Source of the DNA: Dehalococcoidia bacterium
GTDB lineage: Bacteria > Chloroflexota > Dehalococcoidia > JAUYDP01
NCBI GenBank assembly: GCA_030691805.1
Contig: JAUYDP010000411.1
Span: forward strand, 1-9,622
Length of the DNA stretch: 9,622 bases
Direction of reading: 5' to 3'
Each line of letters opens with the position of its first letter. Within the stretch, counting starts at the first letter, position 1. Of this stretch, positions 1 through 6,039 are shown piece after piece. The notes below the pieces were generated by a model that ran no database searches, was not told where the DNA came from, and worked only from the letters and a program-made list of their open reading frames with translations. The position numbers and the translations under genes were made by a program.

Positions 1-282
1 GACCGGAAGGAGGTCCTCCTGGAAGGACAGCCTATCGAGCTCAAGGGCAAACCCTATGGCCTCTTATGGCTTCTGTACCGCCGAAGTGGGCGGGTGGTGA
101 GCCGCGGGGAGATCAAGAACGAGGTATGGCCCGAGCGTGACCGGGATGACCGGGGCGCCGCGCTGGTGGGGGACGAGGAGGTTGCGACGCTGGTCCACCG
201 CCTCCGTGAGCAGTTGGGCCGGCATGGCCGCCTCGTGCGCAATATTCGCCCCTACGGGTACATGCTGGACACGCCTCCCTGA
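1..282 (+). CDS. PhoB/OmpR-type winged-helix domain protein, C-terminal part (5' end outside window)
   Basis: The frame is open from base 1 to the TGA at 280-282 and encodes the last 93 residues of a protein. The pattern matches an OmpR/PhoB-type DNA-binding winged helix: an opening beta strand (EVLLEGQPIEL), a helix around YGLLWLLYRRSG, the 'RVVSRGEI...VWP' turn and helix, the recognition helix around EVATLVHRLREQL, and the wing hairpin ending 'IRPYGYML'. Such domains bind DNA, usually as the output of response regulators. The residues before the recognition helix (ALVGDEEVATLV) resemble forms I associate with Chloroflexota proteins joining an FHA domain to this winged helix. With a Ser/Thr kinase next door, an FHA-type phosphothreonine reader upstream is plausible, but that part is not visible. 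The protein ends just after the wing, as is normal, so only the N-terminus is missing. The next gene starts 101 bases downstream on the same strand. Confidence 0.8.
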   Translation, partial: DRKEVLLEGQPIELKGKPYGLLWLLYRRSGRVVSRGEIKNEVWPERDRDDRGAALVGDEEVATLVHRLREQLGRHGRLVRNIRPYGYMLDTPP

Positions 283-383
283 GCCTGTCATCCTTCTGTG
301 AGCCTCCTGTAATGGTTGCTGGTGGCCGGAAGCAGTAACGTGTAAGCGAACAGTTCAGGCTATACTGGATTGGAGGCAAGAAG

Positions 384-2357
384 ATGGGTAACTTCAAAGA
401 CTTCTTCGGCAGTAAGTTTGGGGGGCCTGGCAAAGGGCAGGCGACACCGCCGGGCCGCGGCAGCTCCCCTGCCCGCGGGCCAGCGGGCGACCTGGCGGCT
501 GAGGGGGTTACTGGCGCACCCTACAAGAAGGGCGACTTCATCGGCCAGAGGTATGAGGTCCACGGGGTGCTGGGAATAGGAGGCTTCGGGGTGGTGTACC
601 TGGTCTATTCCCACCAGACGGCAGAAGTCTACGCCCTCAAAACCTTCCGGGACGAGTATCTGGCCGATGCCCTGGCCAGGGAGCGCTTCCGCCGCGAGGC
701 CCAGGTCTGGGTGGACCTGGAGCGCCATCCCTACCTGGTCCCGGCATACTTCGTGGATGAGGTTGCCGGGAGACTCTATATCGGCATGGAGTACATCGCT
801 CCTGATGAGCACGGCCTGAACTCCCTGGACGGCTACCTCACGCGGCCGCCGCCGGACCTGGCCCAGAGCCTGCGCTGGGCCGTCCAGTTCTGCTATGGCA
901 TGGAGTACGCCTACAGCAGAGGAGTGCGCTGCCACCGGGACATCAAGCCCGCCAACATCCTGATCAGCCAGGACAAGACGGTCAAGGTCGCCGACTTCGG
1001 GCTGGCGGGGGTCCTGGGCGCGTCGAGGGCAATATCTGCAATCAACCTGAGCGTGCAGCAGGGCAGCGTCGGGCTATCGTGCCAGACGGTAGACGGGGCC
1101 GGCTTTGGCACGCCCACTCACATGCCTCCCGAGCAGTTCACCGACGCCGCCTCCTGCGACGAAAGGAGCGACATCTACGCCTTTGGTATCGTCCTGTATC
1201 AGATGGCGGCAGGGGGCCGCCTCCCCTTCCTTGCCCCACTCCCCAGGGGCGGCTCGCGGGAAGAGATGGCGCGTTTCTGGTGGGCCATGCACCGGCTGCA
1301 CTCCGAGTCCCCGGCGCCCCGTCTGCAGTCGCCACTCTTCCCCATCCTCGAGCGCTGCCTGGAGAAGCAGGCGGGCGCGAGGTATCAGAGCTTCCGGGAG
1401 CTGCGGGTGGACCTGGAGCCGCTTCTCCAGCGCCACACCGGCGAGGTGGCAAAGCCTCCGAGGCTGGCGGAATTCGGAGCGCCGCAATGGAGCAACAAGG
1501 GCGTCAGCCTTCACAGCTTGGGCCGCTATGACGAGGCCATCCGCTGTTACGACCGGGCCCTGGAGCTCGACCCGCAGTACGCCGCTGCCTGGATCAACAA
1601 GGGCAACAGCCTCCACAGCCTGGGCCGCTATGACGAGGCCATCCGCTGTTACGACCGGGCCCTGGAGCTCGACCCGCAGTATGCCGCTGCCTCGAACAAC
1701 AAGGGCAACAGCCTCCACAGCCTGGGCCGCTATGACGAGGCCATCTGCTGCTGCGACCGGGCCCTGGAGCTCGACCCGCAGGACGCCGCTACCTGGAGCA
1801 GCAAGGGCAACAGCCGCCACCGCCTGGCCCGCTATGACGAGGCCATCCGCTGCTACGACCGGGCCCTGGAGCTCGATCCGCAGGACGCCGCTGCCTGGAA
1901 CAACAAGGGCCTCAGCCTCCACAGCCTGGGCCGGCATGAGGAGGCCATCCGCTGCTGCGACCGGGCCCTGGAGATCAACCCGCAGTACGCCGCTGCCTGG
2001 CACAACAGGGGCAACAGCCTCAACAGCCTGGGCTGGCATGACGAGGCCATCCGCTGCTGCGACCGGGCCCTGGAGCTCGACCCGCAGTACGCCGCTGCTT
2101 GGTACAACAAGGGCATCGGCCTCAACCGCCTGAGCCGCTATGACGAGGCCATCTGCTGCTACGACCGGGCCCTGGGGCTCGATCCGCAGGACGCCAATGC
2201 GTTGTATGCCAAGGCGCTGGTCCAGGAAAAAGTGGGGTGCATGGGGGACGCAGCCAGCTCGTACCAGAAGTTCATTTCGCTGACGCTCGACCCGGATACG
2301 CCGCTGTCCGAATACGCGCGGAAGCGGCTGCGGGAGATGGGTGAGCTCGATGGCTAG
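384..2357 (+). CDS. Ser/Thr protein kinase with C-terminal TPR array
   Basis: This 657-residue protein has an intact Hanks-type kinase domain at about 57-349. The Gly-rich loop is G64-x-G66-x-x-G69; the catalytic Lys is K86 in YALK, with E105 likely its helix-C partner. The catalytic loop is H184-R185-D186 with K188 and N191, DFG is 204-206, and the APE equivalent is PPE 248-250. The activation segment between DFG and PPE is long (over 40 residues) and rich in Ser/Thr. The first 50 residues are Gly/Pro/Arg-rich and look disordered. Residues 369-606 form seven 34-residue TPR units, with a degenerate partial unit up to about 630, probably a protein-docking surface. I see no membrane segment, so it should be cytosolic. 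The ATG at 384 follows GGAGG at 372-376 with a 7-base gap. It lies upstream of a Clp-type AAA+ gene on the same strand and is likely co-transcribed with it. Substrates are unknown. Confidence 0.95.
   Translation: MGNFKDFFGSKFGGPGKGQATPPGRGSSPARGPAGDLAAEGVTGAPYKKGDFIGQRYEVHGVLGIGGFGVVYLVYSHQTAEVYALKTFRDEYLADALARERFRREAQVWVDLERHPYLVPAYFVDEVAGRLYIGMEYIAPDEHGLNSLDGYLTRPPPDLAQSLRWAVQFCYGMEYAYSRGVRCHRDIKPANILISQDKTVKVADFGLAGVLGASRAISAINLSVQQGSVGLSCQTVDGAGFGTPTHMPPEQFTDAASCDERSDIYAFGIVLYQMAAGGRLPFLAPLPRGGSREEMARFWWAMHRLHSESPAPRLQSPLFPILERCLEKQAGARYQSFRELRVDLEPLLQRHTGEVAKPPRLAEFGAPQWSNKGVSLHSLGRYDEAIRCYDRALELDPQYAAAWINKGNSLHSLGRYDEAIRCYDRALELDPQYAAASNNKGNSLHSLGRYDEAICCCDRALELDPQDAATWSSKGNSRHRLARYDEAIRCYDRALELDPQDAAAWNNKGLSLHSLGRHEEAIRCCDRALEINPQYAAAWHNRGNSLNSLGWHDEAIRCCDRALELDPQYAAAWYNKGIGLNRLSRYDEAICCYDRALGLDPQDANALYAKALVQEKVGCMGDAASSYQKFISLTLDPDTPLSEYARKRLREMGELDG
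1488..2201 (+). repeat. Seven tandem 102-bp units encoding TPRs
   Basis: Inside the kinase gene, a 102-bp (34-codon) unit occurs seven times in a row. Each unit encodes a TPR of the form W-x-N-K-G-x-S-L-x-x-L-G-R-Y-D-E-A-I-R-C, followed by a YDRALELDPQ-type second helix. Similarity extends to the DNA, including third codon positions: the stretch from 'ggccgctatgacgaggccat' through 'gaccgggccctggagctcga' recurs with few changes. The first three units are the most alike, and units 4-7 carry more substitutions (Arg to Cys, Tyr to Cys, Arg-Tyr to Trp-His). This points to recent unit duplication, and copy number may vary between strains or be mis-assembled. Confidence 0.93.
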
Positions 2358-2390
2358 CTGGGGCCGGCTTCAATACTCGGAGGTGACAGA

Positions 2391-3905
2391 ATGAAAGAAC
2401 TTTCCATTGGCGCAACCCTAGCCTGGCAGACAGCCGCCGGCGAGGCTGGGGCGGTGAAACACCAGCTCATCGAGAAGGAGCATCTGTTCATAGGCATATG
2501 CAGCCTCGAGAAGTGGCTCAAGCTTGAGGGGGCCGGCCTCCAGGCAGGAGGGCGCGAGGTGTTGCAGGCCGAGCACGACGCCGTGGAGGATGTGCTGCGG
2601 GCTTTCGATCTCGACTCGACGTGGCTGCGCCGCCGGGTCCGGGAAAGCCTCGGCAAAGGCGGCTACCAGCACACCGAGAAGGTTGTGCACCGCAGTGATG
2701 CGTGCAAGCAGGTCTTCAGCCGTGCTGGTGAGCTCGCGGTGGGAGAGATATCCTGCCTCCAGCTTCTGGCCGCCCTGATGGAGGAGCCGGGTAGCGTTAT
2801 CAGCCGCGTGCTTGGCGAGGCGAGCGTCAAGCCTGATGACTTGCGGGCGCGGGCCATCGCCGCTGCGGCAGGGAGACACGGGGCCCTCCACGAGCCGGTG
2901 GAGGTCCACCAGGGCCAGCAGCGGGCGGCCCAGGGGGGCACCCACTCTCTGGACCGGTATGGCCGGGACCTTACCCACGAGGCCCGGGAGGGCCGCCTCG
3001 GCCCCTTCGTCGGCCGGCGCAGCGAGCTCCTTCAGGTCATCCAGACCCTGGCCCGACGCTCCAAGAACAACCCCGTGCTGGTGGGAGAGGCCGGCGTGGG
3101 CAAGACCGCCGTCGTGGAGGCCCTGGCGGTCCGGGTCGCTGAGGGCAAGGATGCGCCCGTCCTGGCCGGCAAGCGGATCATCGAGCTGAACATGGGTGCC
3201 CTGGTGGGAGGGACGAAATACCTGGGGGAGTTCGTAGAGCGGCTGACGCGCATCATCGAGGAGGCCCGTACGCACCCTGAGGTGGTCCTCTTCATTGATG
3301 AGATACATAACATCGTGGGGGCCGGCCGCGCCGAGGGTAGCATGGACGCGGCCAACATCCTTAAGCCCGCCCTCTCCCGGGGAGACCTGCGGTGCATCGG
3401 GGCGACGACCATCGCCGAGTACCGCCGCTACATCGAATCAGACGCCGCCCTGGAGCGGCGCTTTGAAAGGGTCATCGTCAATGAGCCGACGCGTGAAGAA
3501 GCCCTTGACATACTGCGGGGCATCCGAGGGAAGCTGGAGGAGCATCACCAGGCCCGGATTGACGACCGGGCCCTGGAGGCGGCCGTTGACCTTTCCATAC
3601 GCTTCGATGGGGACCATCAGTTGCCCGACAAGGCCATTGACTTGGTGGACAAGGCGGGGGCTCGAACTCGAATACCTTTATTGAGCATGAAGGCGGACAT
3701 GGTAGGGGGTGAGGTGGAGATGGAGGATCCGGGCGGTGGCGCCACGAGCGGCACAGGAGTTACAGAGCTAACGGTGGCCCAGGTGCTATCGGAGAAGGTC
3801 GGGGTCCCCCTGGAGATTATCACGGGGCCATCTGGAGGAGATGGGGCAGTCCCGGCTCCTCGATCTGGAGCCGTTCCTGAAGGGACGGGTGATCGGGCAG
3901 GATGA
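2391..3905 (+). CDS. Open N-terminal piece of the Clp-like gene: N-domain plus AAA+ D1
   Basis: This is the part that could still be translated: 504 residues, of which about 480 are genuine and the last 25 are out of frame after the frameshift at 3824-3827. Residues 1-160 form a Clp N-type helical domain with two repeats. D1 spans about 200-425: PFVGRR at 205-210, Walker A GEAGVGKT at 232-239, pore loop GTKYLGEF at 274-281, Walker B VLFIDE at 299-304, sensor-1 GATT at 337-340, and the arginine-finger region LERRFER at 354-360. The pore loop has KYL where ClpC/ClpB usually have KYR. Residues 425-460 form a short linker with no long coiled-coil M-domain and no recognisable UVR motif, unlike classical ClpB or ClpC. 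The ATG at 2391 follows a strong Shine-Dalgarno, GGAGGTG at 2379-2385. A single-ring D1-only product is conceivable, but I think a truncated remnant is more likely. Confidence 0.75.
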   Translation: MKELSIGATLAWQTAAGEAGAVKHQLIEKEHLFIGICSLEKWLKLEGAGLQAGGREVLQAEHDAVEDVLRAFDLDSTWLRRRVRESLGKGGYQHTEKVVHRSDACKQVFSRAGELAVGEISCLQLLAALMEEPGSVISRVLGEASVKPDDLRARAIAAAAGRHGALHEPVEVHQGQQRAAQGGTHSLDRYGRDLTHEAREGRLGPFVGRRSELLQVIQTLARRSKNNPVLVGEAGVGKTAVVEALAVRVAEGKDAPVLAGKRIIELNMGALVGGTKYLGEFVERLTRIIEEARTHPEVVLFIDEIHNIVGAGRAEGSMDAANILKPALSRGDLRCIGATTIAEYRRYIESDAALERRFERVIVNEPTREEALDILRGIRGKLEEHHQARIDDRALEAAVDLSIRFDGDHQLPDKAIDLVDKAGARTRIPLLSMKADMVGGEVEMEDPGGGATSGTGVTELTVAQVLSEKVGVPLEIITGPSGGDGAVPAPRSGAVPEGTGDRAG

Positions 3906-4326
3906 AGCGATAAAGCGCGTATGCCAGCGGCTTCTCATGGCCCACGCCGGCCTGGGTAAGAGGCGCGGTCCCCTGGCAGTCCTCCTGTTTCTTGGGCCGA
4001 CCGGGGTAGGGAAGACGGAGCTGGCCAGGTCCCTGGCCCTGTTTCTCTTCGGAAGCGAGTTGGAGATGATACGGCTCGATATGTAGGAGTATAATGGAAG
4101 AGCACAGCGTGGCCAAGCTTGTCGGGTCGCCGCTGGGATATGTTGGACACCAGGAGGAGGGGCAACTGACCGGGAAGCTGCGGACGAGACCTACTCCATC
4201 GTCCTGCTCGACGAGGTGTAGAAGGCCCATGCCCGGGTCTTTGACCTGTTTCTGCAGGTCTTCGACGAGGGCCGCCTTACCGATTCGAAGGGCCGGACTG
4301 CGGATGCCAGGAACACCGTCGTCGTC

Positions 4327-4773
4327 ATGACATCCAATATAGCCTCCGACAAGCAGATGGGGTTCCGCTACCAGGACACGGAGGAGGCCAAGACGGCCAT
4401 GCTGCACGAGCTCCGGAAGCGGTTTCGCGCCGAGTTCATCAATCGCATAGATGAGCAGGTCGTCTTCCGGACACTGGCCGAGGCGGACGTCAGGAGCATC
4501 CTCCGGCCCATGCTGGACCAGATCTGCGATGATCTCCGGGAGCAGCACAAGGTCACGCTCCAGGTAGGGGAAGAGGCCGAGGGCGTCCTCGCTCGTGCCG
4601 GCTACAGCGCTGACTACGGCGTGAGGGAGCTTCGCCGCACGGTCGAGCGGCTGATCCAGGTCCCCTTGAGTGGGCTAATCCTCGGGGGGAAGCTGAAGCG
4701 GTACAGCGTCTGGCAGGTTGTTTGCGGCGCTGAGGGGCTATCCATCCTCCCGGCAGGTGGTGAGACGCTGTAG
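4327..4773 (+). CDS. C-terminal piece of the Clp-like gene: end of AAA+ D2 plus Clp C-terminal domain
   Basis: The 148-residue open frame carries the last third of D2: MTSN (sensor-1 Asn), the arginine-finger segment RAEFINRIDEQVVF, and the sensor-2 region GYSADYGVRELRR, followed by the small C-terminal lid domain. The frame is actually open from just after the stop at 4219-4221. ATG 4327 is an internal Met with no Shine-Dalgarno in front, so independent expression is unlikely. Sensor-2 reads GVR where most Clp proteins have GAR. The fragment lacks Walker A and B and cannot be an ATPase alone. It is best read as the tail of the broken gene starting at 2391. Confidence 0.7.
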   Translation: MTSNIASDKQMGFRYQDTEEAKTAMLHELRKRFRAEFINRIDEQVVFRTLAEADVRSILRPMLDQICDDLREQHKVTLQVGEEAEGVLARAGYSADYGVRELRRTVERLIQVPLSGLILGGKLKRYSVWQVVCGAEGLSILPAGGETL

Positions 4774-4903
4774 GAACCAGCCATACACTTGCAGCCGGAG
4801 GTGAAAGGCGACCCCTGTCGCCGCGGCATCAGCGTAGGCACGAACCGCCCCGAATTTTATATATGTCTGCCATGAAAATGATCCCGCGAGCAACGCCGTC
4901 CTC

Positions 4904-4962
4904 ATGCCCCAGTGCTTCAGCCTGGGGTAGAGAACCCACCCCAGGCTGAAGCACTGGGGCAT
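4904..4962. repeat. 25-bp perfect inverted repeat with 9-nt loop
   Basis: The arms at 4904-4928 and 4938-4962 are exact reverse complements (25 of 25) and enclose AGAGAACCC. Each arm is itself nearly palindromic, with CCCCAG and CTGGGG flanking a GCTTCAGC-type core, so the DNA or RNA can fold either as one long hairpin or as two small ones, like REP/BIME elements. It lies 131 bases after the stop of the Clp-like pseudogene and in the 3' direction of the cox-type operon. It could act as a terminator or RNA-stabilising structure, but no T-run follows directly; TTTT appears about 11 bases after the right arm. Confidence 0.92.
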
Positions 4963-5178
4963 ACTGAGCCGGTTTTCATCATCGGTGGCGCCCCGACTGG
5001 GGTATGCGAGGCTGCCATGAAAGTACTTCCGGGCGGACCGGCTCCTGGGGGCGCCGGCGTCTCGCTGGCCCCCCGAACAAGCCGGCTGGAAGCCAGCGCT
5101 CCCAAGTAGCCACTTTCATTGTCGGCGGTAGCCCGGTGGGGCGTGGGGACTGCGGAGAAAGCGAAGTGACGGGGGTGC

Positions 5179-5340
5179 GCCAAATTCCCAACGGATAGGC
5201 AGTTGCCTAGACGCAAACCATCTCCTAAGGACAATGTGGCTAGGGTGGGACCAAACGGATGCAATGGATGCGGACAAGGGCCATCACTTTGGCCTGCACA
5301 GTATGGACCTTCTACATCCGTTATCCGTTGGGAATCTGGC
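5179..5340. repeat. 162-bp element bounded by 19-bp inverted repeats, with nested hairpins
   Basis: The outer arms at 5179-5197 and 5322-5340 are reverse complements at 18 of 19 positions (core CCCAACGGATA / TATCCGTTGGG). Inside are TAGGC-AGTT-GCCTA at 5196-5209, AACGGATG (5254-5261) pairing with CATCCGTT (5315-5322), and GGCCA-TCACTT-TGGCC at 5279-5294. Small size, terminal inverted repeats and no coding capacity suit a MITE-like element; the nested stems would also suit a structured RNA. I see no target-site duplication. Confidence 0.6.
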
Positions 5341-5390
5341 ATCCCCCAAGACCCAGCCCATCCGTTGTGAAGCTGGCACCCCCAAGACCC
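5324..5390. repeat. Two imperfect direct copies of a 30-bp sequence
   Basis: TCCGTTGGGAATCTGGCA followed by TCCCCCAAGACCC (5324-5354) is repeated as TCCGTTGTGAAGCTGGCA followed by CCCCCAAGACCC (5361-5390), with three substitutions and one indel; start-to-start distance is 37 bp. The first copy overlaps the right arm of the 5179-5340 element, so that end has apparently been duplicated. Confidence 0.75.
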
Positions 5391-5491
5391 GTCTGCTCAG
5401 ATCGCGCACCGATGGTTTATGAAATTCGGGGTGTTTCATGCCTACATGGTTTCCTCCTCGGCGTCTCTTTCTTGCAACGGCAAACAGAAGA

Positions 5492-5543
5492 CTACCGAAG
5501 CACTACCGAAGCACCATCAAGCACTATCAAGCACAACAAAGCA
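5492..5543. repeat. Short tandem repeat, five 10/11-bp units
   Basis: CTACCGAAGCA occurs twice exactly (5492-5502, 5503-5513), followed by the 10-bp variants CCATCAAGCA, CTATCAAGCA and CAACAAAGCA up to 5543. All units end in AAGCA. The array stops 9 bases short of the stop codon of the minus-strand 2Fe-2S subunit gene, in its 3' untranslated region. Such arrays usually arise by replication slippage; no function is evident. Confidence 0.8.
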
Positions 5544-5552
5544 CGGGCGGGG

Positions 5553-6035
5553 CTACGCGACCGGCGCCTTGGCCATCTCTTCCGCAACCGCCAGGATGGC
5601 CTTGACTATCTTGACGTAGCCGGTGCAACGGCACAGGTTGCCGGCGATGGCCTCCCGCACCTCCCATTCGGTGGGACGGGGGTTTTCCTCTAGCAGGGAC
5701 TTGGCGGAGAGGATCATGCCGGGGGTGCAGTAGCCGCACTGTATAGCGCCGTGCTCGATGAATGCCTCCTGCACGGGGTGCAGCTTGCCTCCCTGGGCTA
5801 CCCCCTCGATGGTGAGAATGCTCTTGCCATTCGCGCTTACCGCTAATATCAGGCAGGCGTTGACCGTCTTGCCATCCAGGACCACGGTACAGGCGCCACA
5901 ATCGCCGGTCTCGCATCCCTTCTTGGTTCCCGTAAGCTCCAGGTCGTCCCGCAGCACGTCCAGAAGGCTGCGGTTTGGCTCAATTGCTACCTCGTATTCC
6001 TCGCCGTTGACCGTTAGCTTGATCAGATGCTTCAC
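5553..6035 (-). CDS. 2Fe-2S subunit of a molybdenum hydroxylase (CoxS/CutS type)
   Basis: This 160-residue protein is the small iron-sulfur subunit of the xanthine dehydrogenase / CO dehydrogenase family. It carries two [2Fe-2S] clusters that move electrons from the molybdenum cofactor to FAD. The N-terminal ferredoxin-like domain has C41, C46, C49 and C61 (CETGDCGAC...NAC); the helical C-terminal domain has C100, C103, C135 and C137 (QCGYC...LCRC). All eight ligands are present and the length is normal. The start is GTG at 6033-6035, preceded by GGGAGGTGA whose last three bases are the stop codon of the upstream FAD-subunit gene, so the two should be translationally coupled. The partner catalytic subunit, which sets the substrate, is not in the window; CO, aldehydes, purines, nicotinate or aromatic thioesters are all possible. 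Confidence 0.96.
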   Translation of the reverse strand: MKHLIKLTVNGEEYEVAIEPNRSLLDVLRDDLELTGTKKGCETGDCGACTVVLDGKTVNACLILAVSANGKSILTIEGVAQGGKLHPVQEAFIEHGAIQCGYCTPGMILSAKSLLEENPRPTEWEVREAIAGNLCRCTGYVKIVKAILAVAEEMAKAPVA

Positions 6036-6039
6036 CGGT

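Larger units (their letters stand above)
2391..4773 (+). pseudogene. ClpC/ClpB-like double-AAA+ ATPase, broken by frameshifts and stops
   Basis: Joined across frames, this stretch encodes one Clp/Hsp100-type unfoldase of about 790 residues: Clp N-domain, AAA+ D1, short linker, AAA+ D2 and Clp C-terminal domain. Five lesions break it. There is an extra G in the GGGG run at 3824-3827; removing it gives IITGHLEEMGQ, which leads into the D2 start RVIGQDEA. There is an in-frame TAG at 4084-4086, where the family has Ser in LDMSEY. An extra A lies near 4090-4093, before MEEHSVAKL. A base is missing near 4190-4191, where PYSIVLLDE should read through. A second TAG at 4219-4221 replaces the second Glu of the D2 Walker B region (LLDEVEKAH). 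All five fall within about 400 bp; D1 and the end of D2 are clean. Either the gene is decaying or this stretch is poorly sequenced. It sits 33 bases after the kinase stop. Confidence 0.85.
4774..5552. other. Gene-free region of about 780 bp rich in inverted and direct repeats
   Basis: It lies between the convergent ends of the Clp-like pseudogene and the cox-type pair. Frames here are short, lack Shine-Dalgarno sites and encode Pro/Arg/Ser-rich strings with no recognisable domain, so I call no gene. The content is repetitive: a 25-bp perfect inverted repeat at 4904-4962, a small GCTGG-aag-CCAGC hairpin at 5085-5097, an inverted-repeat-bounded element at 5179-5340, a 30-bp direct repeat at 5324-5390 and a 10/11-bp tandem repeat at 5492-5543. 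It may be a landing site for small non-coding mobile elements, with the large hairpin possibly ending transcription from both sides. Confidence 0.7.

Noticed and set aside
361..366. TATACT as a -10 box for the kinase gene
   Set aside because: The start site would fall at the Shine-Dalgarno (372-376), removing it from the message, and no -35 box lies 16-18 bases upstream.
1074..2039. Long minus-strand frame (321 codons) opposite the kinase
   Set aside because: It is a shadow of the GC-rich TPR repeats; its protein is a repetitive LQGPVAAADGL pattern with no start signal and no domain.
4938..4980. Rho-independent terminator at the 25-bp inverted repeat
   Set aside because: The stem is strong but no T-run follows directly, so I report it as a repeat of unknown role.
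4973..5135. Two similar strings (TTTCATCATCGGTGGCG and TTTCATTGTCGGCGGTAG)
   Set aside because: About 15 of 21 bases match, mostly differing by transitions; too weak by eye to call a repeat.
5259..5693. Plus-strand frame of 144 codons in the gap
   Set aside because: No Shine-Dalgarno, no recognisable domain, crosses the repeats and overlaps the end of the well-supported 2Fe-2S gene.
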